Assembly (NCBI GenBank): GCA_034408935.1
Contig: DAOUMV010000018.1
Coordinates: 3,518-67,517 of the forward strand
Length of the DNA: 64,000 nucleotides
Direction of reading: 5' to 3'
Source of the DNA: DAOUMF01 sp034408935
GTDB lineage: Bacteria > Chloroflexota > Dehalococcoidia > SM23-28-2 > RBG-16-64-32
Shown: positions 51,879 to 60,944 of the stretch, one piece after another
Layout of the letters: each line of letters opens with the position of its first letter
Numbering within the stretch: the first letter of the stretch is position 1
Position numbers and translations under genes: made by a program
Notes under the pieces: generated by a model
The model's database searches: none
What the model was told of the DNA's origin: nothing
What the model saw: the letters and a program-made list of their open reading frames with translations, nothing else

Positions 51879-54167
51879 ATGACCACCCCCGCCGCCTCCC
51901 CCATCCTCGCCCCCCTCAATCCCCGCCAGCGAGAGGCCGTAGAGCGCGCCGATGGCCCCCTCCTCATCATCGCCGGGCCCGGCTCCGGCAAGACTCGCGT
52001 CATCGCCCATCGCGTCGCCTATCTCATCTCGGAGCAGCGAGTCCACCCCCGCCGCATTCTCGCCGTCACCTTCACCAATAAGGCCGCCCGCGAGATGCGT
52101 GACCGCGTCTTCGCCCTGGTCGGGCGGGAGCGCGCGGAGGACATCACCCTCGGCACCTTCCACGCCGTCTGCGCCCGCACCCTCCGCATCGACGGCGAGC
52201 AGATCGGCGTCCCCCGCACCTTCACCATCTACGACGACGCCGACCAGATCGCCGCCGTCAAGCAGGTGATGAAGGACCTGACGCTGGACACCCATCGCAT
52301 CGCTCCCCGCGCCGTCCTCGCCGCCATCTCCCGCGCCAAGAGCGAGCTCCAGGGCCCGCGCCAGTTCGCCGCCCTCGTCGCCGACTACTTCCAGGAGGTC
52401 ACCTCCCGCGTCTTCGTGCGCTACCAGGAGCTGCTGGAGCAGAACTCAGCTCTCGATTTCGACGACCTCCTCAACAAGACCGTGGAGCTGTTCCAGGAGC
52501 GGCCGGAGGTGCTGGAGAAGTACGCCCGGCGCTACCTCCACGTCCACATAGATGAGTTCCAGGACACCAACATCGCCCAGTACGTCCTCGCCAAGCAGTG
52601 GGCCAGTCACCACCGCAACATCTGCGTGGTCGGCGACCCCGACCAGTCGATCTACACGTGGCGCGCCGCAGACATCCGCAACATCCTCAACTTCGAGCAC
52701 GACTTCCCCGACGCCACCGTCGTCATCCTCGACCAGAACTACCGCTCCACCCAGGCCATCCTCGACTCCGCTCACGGTGTCATCGCTGTCAACAAGCAGC
52801 GCAAGGAGAAGAACCTCTGGACGGAGAACGACCCCGGCGCCCCCATCGTCGTCCACGAGGCGTACGACGAGGAGGACGAGGCCGCCTTCGTCGCGGAGAA
52901 GGTGCAGCGGCTGGCCAAGGCCGAGAAGCTGCCCCTGCGCGGCTTCGCCGTCATGTACCGCACGAACGCCCAATCGCGCCCCCTGGAGGAGGCGTTCGTC
53001 CACCGCAACATCCCCTACCGCCTGGTCGGCGGCACCCGCTTCTACGAGCGGCGCGAGGTCAAGGATCTGCTCGCCTACCTGCGCCTCGTCCACAACCCTT
53101 TCGACTCCGTGGCCCTGATGCGGGTCATCAACGTGCCTCCGCGCGGCATCGGCAGCCGCACCCTCGCCGAGCTCACCCGCTGGGCCGGCGAGCAGTCCAT
53201 CCCCGTCTACGCCGCCCTCCAGCTCATAGCCGACGCGGAGCGCGACGCGCCCGAAAGCCCCGTTCGTCCTGAGCCTGTCGAAGGGCGAGCGGATGCGATA
53301 TCCCACCCCTTCAGCACCCGAACGGTCGGCGCCCTCCTCCGCTTCCTCGCTCTCGCCAACGAGCTCATCGCCGTCGCCAAGACCGCCTCCCTCTCCGCTC
53401 TCCTGGATGCCATCATCGACCGCACCGGCTACCGCGAGTACCTCCTGGGCGAGGACAAGGGCGGCGTCTCCGACGGCGAGGAACGATGGGAGAACGTCCA
53501 GGAGCTGCGCGCCGTCGCCGTCCAGTACGACGAGCTCAAGCCGGAGCAAGCCCTCCCCTCCTTCCTGGAGGACGCCGCCCTCATCACCGACGTCGACGAA
53601 TACGATGAGAAGGCCGACGCCGTCACCCTGATCACCCTCCACGCCGCTAAGGGCCTCGAGTTCCCCGCCGTGTTCATCGTCGGTCTCGAGGAGGGGCTGC
53701 TCCCCCACATGCGCTCCCTGGACAGCGGCGACTCCGCCCAGCTCGAGGAAGAGCGCCGCCTCTGCTACGTGGGCATGACCCGCGCCGAAGCCCACCTCTA
53801 CCTGGTGCGGGCCTTCCGCCGCTCCTTCGGCGGGCACAACCCGCCCTCGCGCTTCCTCGCCGACATCCCGGTCGACCTCACGGCCCAGAGCGAGCGGGTC
53901 GCCGCTCCCACCTTCTGCCCCTCCCGCTACCGCTACGGCACGAGGGATCGTGTGGGGGCGCATCGCGATGCGCCCTCAGGGGAGGCGGCCCCCACCGATA
54001 CCTTCGCCGCCGGCGACCACGTCCGCCACGCCAAGTTCGGCGATGGCATCGTCGTCTCCTGCCAGCCCTCCGGCTCCGACTACCAGGTCGTCGTCGCCTT
54101 CCAGGGCGAGGCCGGAATCAAGAAACTGCTCCTCTCCTTCGCCCCCCTGGAAAGGGTCGACAGCTAG
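51879..54167 (+). CDS. pcrA: UvrD/PcrA-type superfamily 1 DNA helicase
   Basis: 762 residues from the ATG at 51879 (LNPRQREAVERADGPLLIIA); an in-frame ORF from 51765 starts inside the repeat. Walker A is AGPGSGKTRV; further motifs are TFTNKAAREMRDRV (Ia), DEFQDTN (II), VVGDPDQSIYTWRAAD (III), QNYRST (IV), LHAAKGLEF (V) and EERRLCYVGMTRAEAHLYL (VI). The C-terminal tail has the DHVRHAKFGDGIV Tudor-like RNAP-binding module. Residues about 461-471 (VRPEPVEGRAD) come from an interspersed repeat inserted in frame. Confidence 0.94.
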   Translation: MTTPAASPILAPLNPRQREAVERADGPLLIIAGPGSGKTRVIAHRVAYLISEQRVHPRRILAVTFTNKAAREMRDRVFALVGRERAEDITLGTFHAVCARTLRIDGEQIGVPRTFTIYDDADQIAAVKQVMKDLTLDTHRIAPRAVLAAISRAKSELQGPRQFAALVADYFQEVTSRVFVRYQELLEQNSALDFDDLLNKTVELFQERPEVLEKYARRYLHVHIDEFQDTNIAQYVLAKQWASHHRNICVVGDPDQSIYTWRAADIRNILNFEHDFPDATVVILDQNYRSTQAILDSAHGVIAVNKQRKEKNLWTENDPGAPIVVHEAYDEEDEAAFVAEKVQRLAKAEKLPLRGFAVMYRTNAQSRPLEEAFVHRNIPYRLVGGTRFYERREVKDLLAYLRLVHNPFDSVALMRVINVPPRGIGSRTLAELTRWAGEQSIPVYAALQLIADAERDAPESPVRPEPVEGRADAISHPFSTRTVGALLRFLALANELIAVAKTASLSALLDAIIDRTGYREYLLGEDKGGVSDGEERWENVQELRAVAVQYDELKPEQALPSFLEDAALITDVDEYDEKADAVTLITLHAAKGLEFPAVFIVGLEEGLLPHMRSLDSGDSAQLEEERRLCYVGMTRAEAHLYLVRAFRRSFGGHNPPSRFLADIPVDLTAQSERVAAPTFCPSRYRYGTRDRVGAHRDAPSGEAAPTDTFAAGDHVRHAKFGDGIVVSCQPSGSDYQVVVAFQGEAGIKKLLLSFAPLERVDS
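53261..53292. repeat. Interspersed repeat inserted in frame in the helicase gene
   Basis: CGTTCGTCCTGAGCCTGTCG, then AAGGGCGAGCGG: a clean copy of the widespread CCTGAGCctgTCGAAGG palindrome. It keeps the reading frame and adds about 11 residues to the helicase. Confidence 0.85.
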
Positions 54168-54181
54168 GACGGCTCGCGAGC

Positions 54182-55033
54182 GTGATAGCTCTGCCATCGC
54201 TGTTGGACCTGGTTCGGAGGCGAGCTGCGGCCCCCTGGCGGGACGGGGATAACATCCCGTGGCAGGAGCCTGGCTTCAGCGAGAGGATGCTCCAGGAGCA
54301 TCTGTCGCAGGACAACGATACGGCCAGTCGCCGTATGGAGACGATCGAAGCTCACGTCGGCTGGATTCATCAGCACTTGCTGGGGGGCCGTCTGACCAAG
54401 GTGCTGGATCTGGCCTGCGGCCCGGGACTCTATGCGAGCCGCCTGGCCCGGCGCGGCCATGAATGCGTCGGCATTGACTACTCGCCCGCGTCGATCACCT
54501 TTGCGAGGAGCAACGCTCGGAAAGAGAATCTGCCGTGCAGATATCGGCTCCAGGACATCCGCCGGGCAAGGTACGGAAGCGGATTCGGTCTGGTGACGTT
54601 GATATTTGGCGAGTTCAACGTCTTCCGTCCGTCCGACGCGACAACCATCGTGCGGAAGTCGCACCGTGCGTTGGCTGAAGGAGGGATGCTTCTCCTTGAG
54701 CCTCACACGTCCGCCATCATCCGATGGATGGGCAGACGCGCCGCCCTCTGGGACTCCGCAGAACGCGGCCTCTTCTCGGACAGGCCGCATCTGCGCCTTG
54801 ACGAGCATTCATGGGACCCGGACACGAAGACGGCGACCGTCCGCTACTTCATCGTGGATGCGGCGACGGGCGACGTGAGCAGCTACGCGCAGACCTTCCA
54901 GGCATACTCCCGTAACGAATACCGCTCCTTGCTCAGCGATTGTGGGTTCCGCAATGTTGAGTCTTTCCCTTCGCTTACCGGCGATGCAGCGGGAGCGCAG
55001 CGAGGGCTCACCGTAATGGTGGCAACCAAGTGA
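54182..55033 (+). CDS. Class I SAM-dependent methyltransferase
   Basis: 283 residues starting at GTG. Motif I is KVLDLACGPGLYASRLARRG, followed by CVGIDYSPASITFARSN (acidic residue binding the SAM ribose). The segment between FGEFNVF and the late LLEPHTS is usual for small-molecule methyltransferases. There is no clue to the substrate; the gene begins 14 bases after the helicase stop. Confidence 0.85.
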   Translation: MIALPSLLDLVRRRAAAPWRDGDNIPWQEPGFSERMLQEHLSQDNDTASRRMETIEAHVGWIHQHLLGGRLTKVLDLACGPGLYASRLARRGHECVGIDYSPASITFARSNARKENLPCRYRLQDIRRARYGSGFGLVTLIFGEFNVFRPSDATTIVRKSHRALAEGGMLLLEPHTSAIIRWMGRRAALWDSAERGLFSDRPHLRLDEHSWDPDTKTATVRYFIVDAATGDVSSYAQTFQAYSRNEYRSLLSDCGFRNVESFPSLTGDAAGAQRGLTVMVATK

Positions 55034-55083
55034 TGGTGTAAGATATTGCCGCTATCCCCTTGCGGCACACACAGGAGGCTCAC

Positions 55084-56253
55084 ATGACCACAGCCATCGA
55101 AGTCCACGGCGTCTGCGACGAGCGGTTCCGCGCCATCGAGCGCGCCTTCGCCGACAACTTCGCAACCTTCGGTGAGGTGGGCGCTGCCGTCGCCGTCATG
55201 GTCGACGGCGAGATGGTCGTCGACATCTGGGCCGGCCACGCCGACGCCGCCCGCACTCGCGCCTGGGAGCGCGACACCATCGTCAACGTCTACTCCACCA
55301 CCAAGGGCATGGCCGCCGTCTGTGCCCACCGCCTCGTCGACCACGGGCTGCTGGACCTCGATGCCCCCGTGGCCAAGTACTGGCCCGAGTTCGCCCAGGC
55401 CGGCAAGGAGCAACTGCCGGTGCGCTACCTCCTCAACCACCGCGCCGGGCTGCCCGCGCTCAGGGACTTCGTGCCCCCCGGTTCGCTCTACGACTGGGAC
55501 TTCATGACAGTGGCGCTGGCGAAGCAGGAGCCTTGGTGGGAGCCTGGCACCAAGCACGGCTACCATGCCCTGACGTTCGGCTGGCTCGTCGGCGAGGTCG
55601 TGCGACGGATCACTGGCAAGAGCCTCGGCACCTACTTCCGGGATGAGGTCGCGGAGCCGCTGGGCCTGGACTTCCACATTGGCCTGGCGGCGGAGCACGA
55701 CGCGCGCACGGCGGCGATGATCCCAGCCCCCATCCCCCCGCCCGGCGAGGGCAATCCTATAGTCGAGATGCTCAGCAAGCCGGGATCTATGCAGTTCAAG
55801 GCGTTCGTCATGTCGCCCGACCTCATGAACCCGGGCCACGCCAACACTCGCGAGTGGCGGGCCGCCGAGATCCCCTCGGCTAACGGCCACAGCGACGCCC
55901 GCGCCCTGGCCCGCCTCTACGGCGCCCTCGCTCGCGGCGGCGAGCTGGACGGCGTTGGCGTCCTCAGCCCGCCCGCCATCGACCAAGCGATCGTGGAGCA
56001 GTCTTACGGTGAGGATGCCATCCTGCTGTTGCCGACGCGCATCGGCCTCGGCTTCATGCTCACCATGCCCGAGATGCAGCTCGGGCCGAACGAGCGCGTT
56101 TTCGGGCACCCCGGCATGGGCGGCTCCATCGGCTTCGCCGACCCCGACGCCAGGGTGGGCTTCGGCTACGTCATGAACAAGATGCTCCTGCCGCCTGACC
56201 TAATCGACCCGCGCTGGCCGTCCTTGATCGACGCTCTGTACGATTCCCTGTAG
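55084..56253 (+). CDS. Beta-lactamase-fold serine hydrolase (class C-like esterase)
   Basis: 389 residues from the ATG at 55084 behind AGGAGG. The nucleophile motif is SxxK in NVYSTTKGMAAVCAHRL, the second is the Tyr of KHGYHALTFGWLVGE, and HPGMGGSIGFADPDARVGFG near the end takes the place of the KTG box. This is the EstB/LACTB-like group, which acts as esterases or D-amino-peptidases rather than beta-lactamases. No signal peptide is visible, so it is cytoplasmic. Confidence 0.9.
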   Translation: MTTAIEVHGVCDERFRAIERAFADNFATFGEVGAAVAVMVDGEMVVDIWAGHADAARTRAWERDTIVNVYSTTKGMAAVCAHRLVDHGLLDLDAPVAKYWPEFAQAGKEQLPVRYLLNHRAGLPALRDFVPPGSLYDWDFMTVALAKQEPWWEPGTKHGYHALTFGWLVGEVVRRITGKSLGTYFRDEVAEPLGLDFHIGLAAEHDARTAAMIPAPIPPPGEGNPIVEMLSKPGSMQFKAFVMSPDLMNPGHANTREWRAAEIPSANGHSDARALARLYGALARGGELDGVGVLSPPAIDQAIVEQSYGEDAILLLPTRIGLGFMLTMPEMQLGPNERVFGHPGMGGSIGFADPDARVGFGYVMNKMLLPPDLIDPRWPSLIDALYDSL

Positions 56254-56337
56254 AAGAGGCACCGAGGTGGGGTTGACTATGCGCATTGGGGCAAGGCGGT
56301 CTTGCCCAACGAAACGACCATGTAGGGGGAGAGCCTG

Positions 56338-57228
56338 ATGTGCCACTTGTGCGCTCAGCATGCGGGTCGAGACGAAAGGTGGTACTTGAACTTCGAGAAC
56401 TACCTGTTCAAGAAGATCTTCCCCACCCCGGAGGAGCAGCAGAAGGCGAAGGACGCCATGATCGCCACCTTCGCCGAGACGGAGTGGCGCTACAGCGAGA
56501 AGAAGTATGCCCGCAACCCGCAGTACCTGCAGGTCAGGGCTTCCTCCGGGTTCGGTGCCCAGATAGTAACCCTGGAGGAGACCCTCAAGATCCTCGAGAT
56601 AGCCGAGGAGGCCACACGGCGCGAGGACAGCCTCGTCGTCGTTGGCCACTGCCCCTGCAAGCTGGTGTACCGCGGCACGCGGGACTACGTGTGCATCGGT
56701 TTCGGCTTTCCGGTAACGACGTCCATGGAGGTCGCCTACGGGCGACTGCCCCGCGAGGGGCTGACGGAGTTCGGCGGTGCGGAGTGGCGGCAGCTGCGGC
56801 GCGACCTACGCAAGGGTGCCAAGGTCCCCCTCACGCTGGACGAGGCCGGCGATCTCCTGCGGGAGTGGGAGAGGAAGGGCCTGTGGCATCTCATCATGGG
56901 CCGGGGCCGCCTCCCTCTCATAGAGGCCATCTGCAACTGCGAGCGGCCCTACTGTATCTACTGGCGGTGGCGGGATGCATACGGCATACCCGACTACTGT
57001 CTCAAGGGGCACTACGTGGCCCGCATCAGGCCTGAGGCGTGCACTTCCTGCGGCGAGTGCATGCAGCAGTGCCAGTTCGGTGCCGTGCGCACTTCTGTGT
57101 GGGATCGCACCACCGTCGTGGATCCCACCAAGTGCTTCGGATGCGGCCTCTGTCGCATCGCCTGTGACTGCGACGCCATCGAGATGGTCCCCCGACAGTC
57201 GATTCCCGTCGCTCGTGACCTGTGGTAG
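56338..57228 (+). CDS. Iron-sulfur protein with C-terminal 2[4Fe-4S] ferredoxin domain
   Basis: 296 residues. The C-terminal ferredoxin part has CTSCGECMQQCQFGAV and CFGCGLCRIACDCDAI. Upstream are more cysteines: MCHLCAQH at the very start, VVGHCPCKLVYRG, DYVCIG and CNCERPYCIYWRW, which could bind further clusters or metal. I know of no characterised enzyme with this layout; similar proteins in anaerobes and Chloroflexota are annotated only as ferredoxins. It is cotranscribed with another ferredoxin 18 bases downstream. Confidence 0.8.
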   Translation: MCHLCAQHAGRDERWYLNFENYLFKKIFPTPEEQQKAKDAMIATFAETEWRYSEKKYARNPQYLQVRASSGFGAQIVTLEETLKILEIAEEATRREDSLVVVGHCPCKLVYRGTRDYVCIGFGFPVTTSMEVAYGRLPREGLTEFGGAEWRQLRRDLRKGAKVPLTLDEAGDLLREWERKGLWHLIMGRGRLPLIEAICNCERPYCIYWRWRDAYGIPDYCLKGHYVARIRPEACTSCGECMQQCQFGAVRTSVWDRTTVVDPTKCFGCGLCRIACDCDAIEMVPRQSIPVARDLW

Positions 57229-57246
57229 CAGGCTGGGAGAAGGATC

Positions 57247-57561
57247 ATGGTGCAACAGCGAGAAGCCGCCGTCGAGATAACCATCGACAAGGAGAAATGC
57301 CGTTACTCCTTGTACGATCCCCTGGGCTGCAAGCGCTGTCTTGAGGTCTGCCCAGTGGCGGTGTTTGCCACTCGCCCCATCCACAAGCGAGACTTCTCCG
57401 TGCCCAAGGAGCAGAGGGTGGACCCCACCGTCTGGATCCTGACCACCACCTGGCCTGACTACTGCGACGGCTGCGGCGCCTGTCTCCGCGCCTGTGAGCA
57501 AGGCGCCATCACCATCACATTTGATGGTGTGGCTATCGATGCTGAAGGAGTCGGCGAGTAG
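57247..57561 (+). CDS. Ferredoxin, 2[4Fe-4S] type with long insert
   Basis: 104 residues. First cluster motif CRYSLYDPLGCKRCLEVCP is unusual (long first gap), second is the regular CDGCGACLRACEQGAI. Between them is an insert of about 45 residues. It forms a pair with the larger Fe-S protein at 56338-57228; the redox partner is not in the window. Confidence 0.82.
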   Translation: MVQQREAAVEITIDKEKCRYSLYDPLGCKRCLEVCPVAVFATRPIHKRDFSVPKEQRVDPTVWILTTTWPDYCDGCGACLRACEQGAITITFDGVAIDAEGVGE

Positions 57562-57671
57562 GGCTGCCATGGAGCCCCCGCCGAGTACGCTAGGACCAAG
57601 ACGTGCCGATCGCTGCGAGGTAACGGTAGTCTCTCGTGTCGGTCAACTCTCTCAGTAGCAGGGAAGGCGTC

Positions 57672-58625
57672 ATGTCGGACATCACCCATCGGACCATCGA
57701 TACCAACGGCATCAAGGTGCACATCGCCGAGGCGGGCCAGGGTCCGCTCGTCCTCCTCCTACACGGCTTCCCCGAGCTCTGGTACTCCTGGCGCCACCAG
57801 CTTCCGGCGCTTGCCGCTGCCGGGTATCACGCCGTTGCGCCGGACGTGCGGGGCTACGGCGAAACCGATGCGCCTGCGGAAGTCGAGAGCTACACGATGC
57901 TCAACCACACCGCCGACGCCGTCGGCGTGTTGGATGCGCTCGGTGAGAGGACGGCGGTCGTGGTGGGCCATGACTGGGGTGCGCCGATGGCGTGGGATTG
58001 CGCACTGCTCTACCCGGAGCGCTTTCCGGCGGTCGTGGCTCTCAGCGTCCCCTACATCCCGCGCAGTCCCGCGCCTCCTACCCAGCTCCTGAAGCAGATG
58101 TTCGCCGACAACTTCTTCTACATGCTCTACTTTCAGAAGCCCGGCGTCGCCGAGGCCGAGCTTGAGGCCGACGTGCGAAGGACGATGCGCGTTCTCCTCT
58201 ACAACGCCTCGGGGGAAGGCCCGCAGGGGATCGGGCTCTCGCAGAAGCCGAAGGACGCCAAGCTCCTCGACGGCATGCCGGAGCCGGAGCGGATACCGTC
58301 ATGGCTGACGGATGCCGACTTGGACTACTTCACGGGCGAGTTCGAGCGCACGGGCTTCCGTGGCGGCCTCAACAGGTACCGCAACATGGATCGCGACTGG
58401 GAGGAACTACCCCAGCTCGCCGGCGCGAACGTACAGCAGCCCGCGCTCTTCATCACCGGCGACCGTGACCTCGTGCGCACGTTCTCCAGCATCGAGCCGA
58501 TGAAGGCGAGCGTACCGAACCTGCGAGAGGTGGTCACGCTGGCTGGCTGCGGTCACTGGACGCAGCAGGAGCGCCCTGCGGAGGTCAACGGCGCCCTCAT
58601 CGAGTTCCTTGGAGAGGTGTCTTAG
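57672..58625 (+). CDS. Epoxide hydrolase / alpha/beta-hydrolase
   Basis: 317 residues from the ATG at 57672 (MSDITHRTIDTNGIKVHIAE); GTG 57636 is an alternative. HGFPELWYSWRHQLPAL provides the oxyanion hole, the nucleophile is Asp in VVGHDWGAPMAWD, ring-opening Tyr residues lie in the cap, acid Asp in ITGDRDL, and the base His in LAGCGHWTQQERP. An Asp nucleophile with HGFPE is typical of soluble epoxide hydrolases (haloalkane dehalogenases are the alternative). Confidence 0.9.
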   Translation: MSDITHRTIDTNGIKVHIAEAGQGPLVLLLHGFPELWYSWRHQLPALAAAGYHAVAPDVRGYGETDAPAEVESYTMLNHTADAVGVLDALGERTAVVVGHDWGAPMAWDCALLYPERFPAVVALSVPYIPRSPAPPTQLLKQMFADNFFYMLYFQKPGVAEAELEADVRRTMRVLLYNASGEGPQGIGLSQKPKDAKLLDGMPEPERIPSWLTDADLDYFTGEFERTGFRGGLNRYRNMDRDWEELPQLAGANVQQPALFITGDRDLVRTFSSIEPMKASVPNLREVVTLAGCGHWTQQERPAEVNGALIEFLGEVS

Positions 58626-58735
58626 GTTGCTCTCCCCGGCCGTCGCCCTCCAGCCGGTAGAGAGCCGTCTCCGCTGCCCAGTGTCGGAGCCTTTTCCGAA
58701 CCCTGCAGGCTGATAGCTTGAACAGGAGTCCACAG

Positions 58736-59071
58736 ATGTCAGACAAACAGGCTCGCGCCTGCGCCGACGCCAAGGAGGAGCTCGACCGTATCGAGGGCGA
58801 ACTGCGGGAGATGGCGGAGTTCTACTTCACGGTCGGGACCGCTCTCGAGCATTCCCCACCCCGCTTGGTGATCGCCAACAGTGATCTCACTGAGCGCCCC
58901 GATATCGGGCCTCGCTGGATGGTGCCGTCGGTCGACTACCTCGTCTGGCCCGACAAGGAGACAGTCAAGGATAGGCTGAGCGACTACTACAGGGCAGAGG
59001 AGGCTTACGCCAAGGCCTGGCGTGCCCTGCCAAGCGATGCCAGGAGCCAGTTCCCGCGGCCCAAGCGGTAA
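58736..59071 (+). CDS. Hypothetical protein, 111 residues
   Basis: Start at ATG 58736 behind AGGAG (an in-frame TTG at 58718 is possible). The N-terminal third is helical and acidic (EELDRIEGELREMAEFYF), the middle has PSVDYLVWPDKETVKDRL, and the end is basic. No family recognised, no membrane segment or signal. Codon use matches the neighbours, and it has a ribosome-binding site, so it is likely real. Confidence 0.6.
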   Translation: MSDKQARACADAKEELDRIEGELREMAEFYFTVGTALEHSPPRLVIANSDLTERPDIGPRWMVPSVDYLVWPDKETVKDRLSDYYRAEEAYAKAWRALPSDARSQFPRPKR

Positions 59072-59110
59072 TCGTCCCGGGAGCGCCGAGCGGCTACACC
59101 TCGAGCCGCT

Positions 59111-59139
59111 TTGACGGCCGCCCCTTTCGCCGTTATGCT
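59111..59139 (+). promoter_or_regulatory. Sigma-70-like promoter
   Basis: TTGACG (59111-59116), 17-base spacer, TATGCT (59134-59139), about 75 bases before the dehydrogenase start at 59215. Nearly the same hexamers and spacing as at 42499-42527. Confidence 0.65.
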
Positions 59140-59214
59140 GGCCGCGTTGGCACAAGCCAGTGTTGGACGGAGATGCTGGGCAAGCATTCCCACGCGGGAA
59201 AACGGGAGTTGGTC

Positions 59215-60108
59215 ATGGCAGAAGCAGTCGAAAACGTAGCGTTCATCGGCCTGGGGCGGATGGGTACTGGAATGGCCCGCAACATCCTGAAGGCCGGATT
59301 CCGCCTGACCGTGTACAACCGCACGGCGGCGAAGATGCAACCGCTCGTCGATGAGGGTGCCGTCGGTGCCAGTTCGCCCAGGGAAGCGGTCGCTGCCGCC
59401 GACGCTGTGATCACGAGCCTCATGGATGACCAGTCGGTGTTGGACCTCGTCACCGGCGAGCAGGGGTTGATGGCGGGCCTGAAGGCGGGCGGCATCCACA
59501 TTGGCACGACGACCGTCTCCCCCGGCCACGCCGCGCACTTGGCCGATCTGCACGCTGCCCACGGGAGCCACTACGTCGCAGCCCCCGTGGTCGGTCGACC
59601 GGATGTCGCCGAGGCCGGGCAACTGCGCACCTTCGTGGCCGGTGATCCAGAGGCGATCGCAAGGTGCGACAGCCTGTTCCGCGCCTATTGCCAGATGGTG
59701 GTCAACGTCGGCGAGAAGCAGCAGGTAGCCAGTAGCCTGAAGCTCGCCGTGAACTACATGGGCGTCTCCCTCATCGAGCTCATGGGGCAGGTCTACGCCT
59801 TCGGGGAGAAGAGCGGCATCGATTCGCAGCACCTGAAGCTCGTCATGGCCACGATGTTCCCTCAGCCGCAACTGCAGGAGTATGCGGAGCGAATCCGTAC
59901 GAGGGACTTCGATGAGGTCGGTTTCGCCCTCGCCGGCGGGCTCAAGGACGTGGAGTTGATGCTGCAAGCCTCGACCGATACCCGGGTCGCTCTTCCCTAC
60001 GCCAGCGTCATCCGGGACAAGTACCTGACCGCCATCGCCCACGGCATGGGGGACAGGGACTGGAGCGCGATCTACGAGGTCACCAGGATGAACGCGGGCC
60101 TCGACTAG
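59215..60108 (+). CDS. NAD(P)-dependent beta-hydroxyacid dehydrogenase-like protein
   Basis: 297 residues from ATG 59215 (an in-frame start at 59173 exists). Rossmann motif FIGLGRMGTGMARNILKAGF, substrate loop around AAPVVGRPDVAEAGQLRTFV, and catalytic Lys in ASSLKLAVNYMGVSL place it in the 3-hydroxyisobutyrate/6-phosphogluconate dehydrogenase family. Substrate could be a small 3-hydroxyacid or an imine (imine-reductase branch). Confidence 0.88.
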   Translation: MAEAVENVAFIGLGRMGTGMARNILKAGFRLTVYNRTAAKMQPLVDEGAVGASSPREAVAAADAVITSLMDDQSVLDLVTGEQGLMAGLKAGGIHIGTTTVSPGHAAHLADLHAAHGSHYVAAPVVGRPDVAEAGQLRTFVAGDPEAIARCDSLFRAYCQMVVNVGEKQQVASSLKLAVNYMGVSLIELMGQVYAFGEKSGIDSQHLKLVMATMFPQPQLQEYAERIRTRDFDEVGFALAGGLKDVELMLQASTDTRVALPYASVIRDKYLTAIAHGMGDRDWSAIYEVTRMNAGLD

Positions 60109-60128
60109 GCGAAGGGAGACCGTCCGCC

Positions 60129-60836
60129 ATGAGCGAGAGCAATGTCTCGTCCAAAGGCCGCCTCGCCTTCGGCGTCGCCCTGGGCGCGCTGGTCGCGTTC
60201 GTCGTAGCCCGCCGCCTGTTCGCGCCGCGGCGGATGCCCCACGCGGCCCTCTGGCGGCGCGTTCTGGCAGAGAAGCGCGGCGAGGCGGACGCCGACCGCC
60301 TCCTCGACCGTGCCCAGACCCGCTACGACAAGCTGTACGCCGAGCGGCCCCGCCCAGCCAGCCGCGCCTTGCGCTTCCACATCGAGCGCAGCATCCTGCC
60401 CGGCTTGGCCCTCTATCAGACCCTGCTCGAGAAAGGCGACGACCGGGACGCGGCCCTGTCCGAGATGGAATCCCTGTTGGCCCCGTCCCTGGCCGGCCTC
60501 CGCTGGCTCTTGCCGCTCCTCGGCCGCCTGCCCGATCCATTCGCCGCCTTCCGACGGATCGTGCCGCAGGTGATGCGCTTCGGGTTCCCACCGGAAGGGT
60601 GGGGCATCGAACCCGTGGAGGACAGCGAGGACTGCTACGCATACAACATCCGTCGCTGCATCTACCTCGACACCCTCACCTCTTACGGGGCCCCGGAGTT
60701 GACGCCCCTCTACTGCGCCGGCGACGATACGCTGTTCGAGGCGCTCCCGCCGTCCATCACCTGGGGGCGCACCATGACGCTGGGGCGAGGCGATGAACGC
60801 TGCGACTTCCGCTGGTGCCGCGGCGTCTCCAAGTGA
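60129..60836 (+). CDS. L-2-amino-thiazoline-4-carboxylate (ATC) hydrolase-like protein
   Basis: 235 residues. One N-terminal transmembrane or signal-like segment (LAFGVALGALVAFVVARRLF), then a domain whose C-terminus (CYAYNIRRCIYLDTLTSYGA, PLYCAGDDTLFEALPP, DFRWCRG) matches the ATC hydrolase family, with conserved Cys and Asp residues. True ATC hydrolase makes S-carbamoyl-cysteine; most family members are uncharacterised. It follows the dehydrogenase by 20 bases. Confidence 0.72.
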   Translation: MSESNVSSKGRLAFGVALGALVAFVVARRLFAPRRMPHAALWRRVLAEKRGEADADRLLDRAQTRYDKLYAERPRPASRALRFHIERSILPGLALYQTLLEKGDDRDAALSEMESLLAPSLAGLRWLLPLLGRLPDPFAAFRRIVPQVMRFGFPPEGWGIEPVEDSEDCYAYNIRRCIYLDTLTSYGAPELTPLYCAGDDTLFEALPPSITWGRTMTLGRGDERCDFRWCRGVSK

Positions 60837-60944
60837 TGGCGCAGCCGCTCGCCTGCGCGAGTGCGCCGCTCGCCCCGCACTTGCCCGCCCTGGCCCCTTC
60901 CACTAGCCTAGAGGCGACTCACTGACCGAAGGGAGGGCTCTCCT

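Noticed and set aside
59005..60642. Long minus-strand ORF of 545 codons (also 52446-53963, 17668-19017, 14659-15594, 20606-21841)
   Set aside because: These are antisense shadows of well-supported genes, rich in Arg/Gly/Asp/His low-complexity sequence typical of reversed GC-rich codons.
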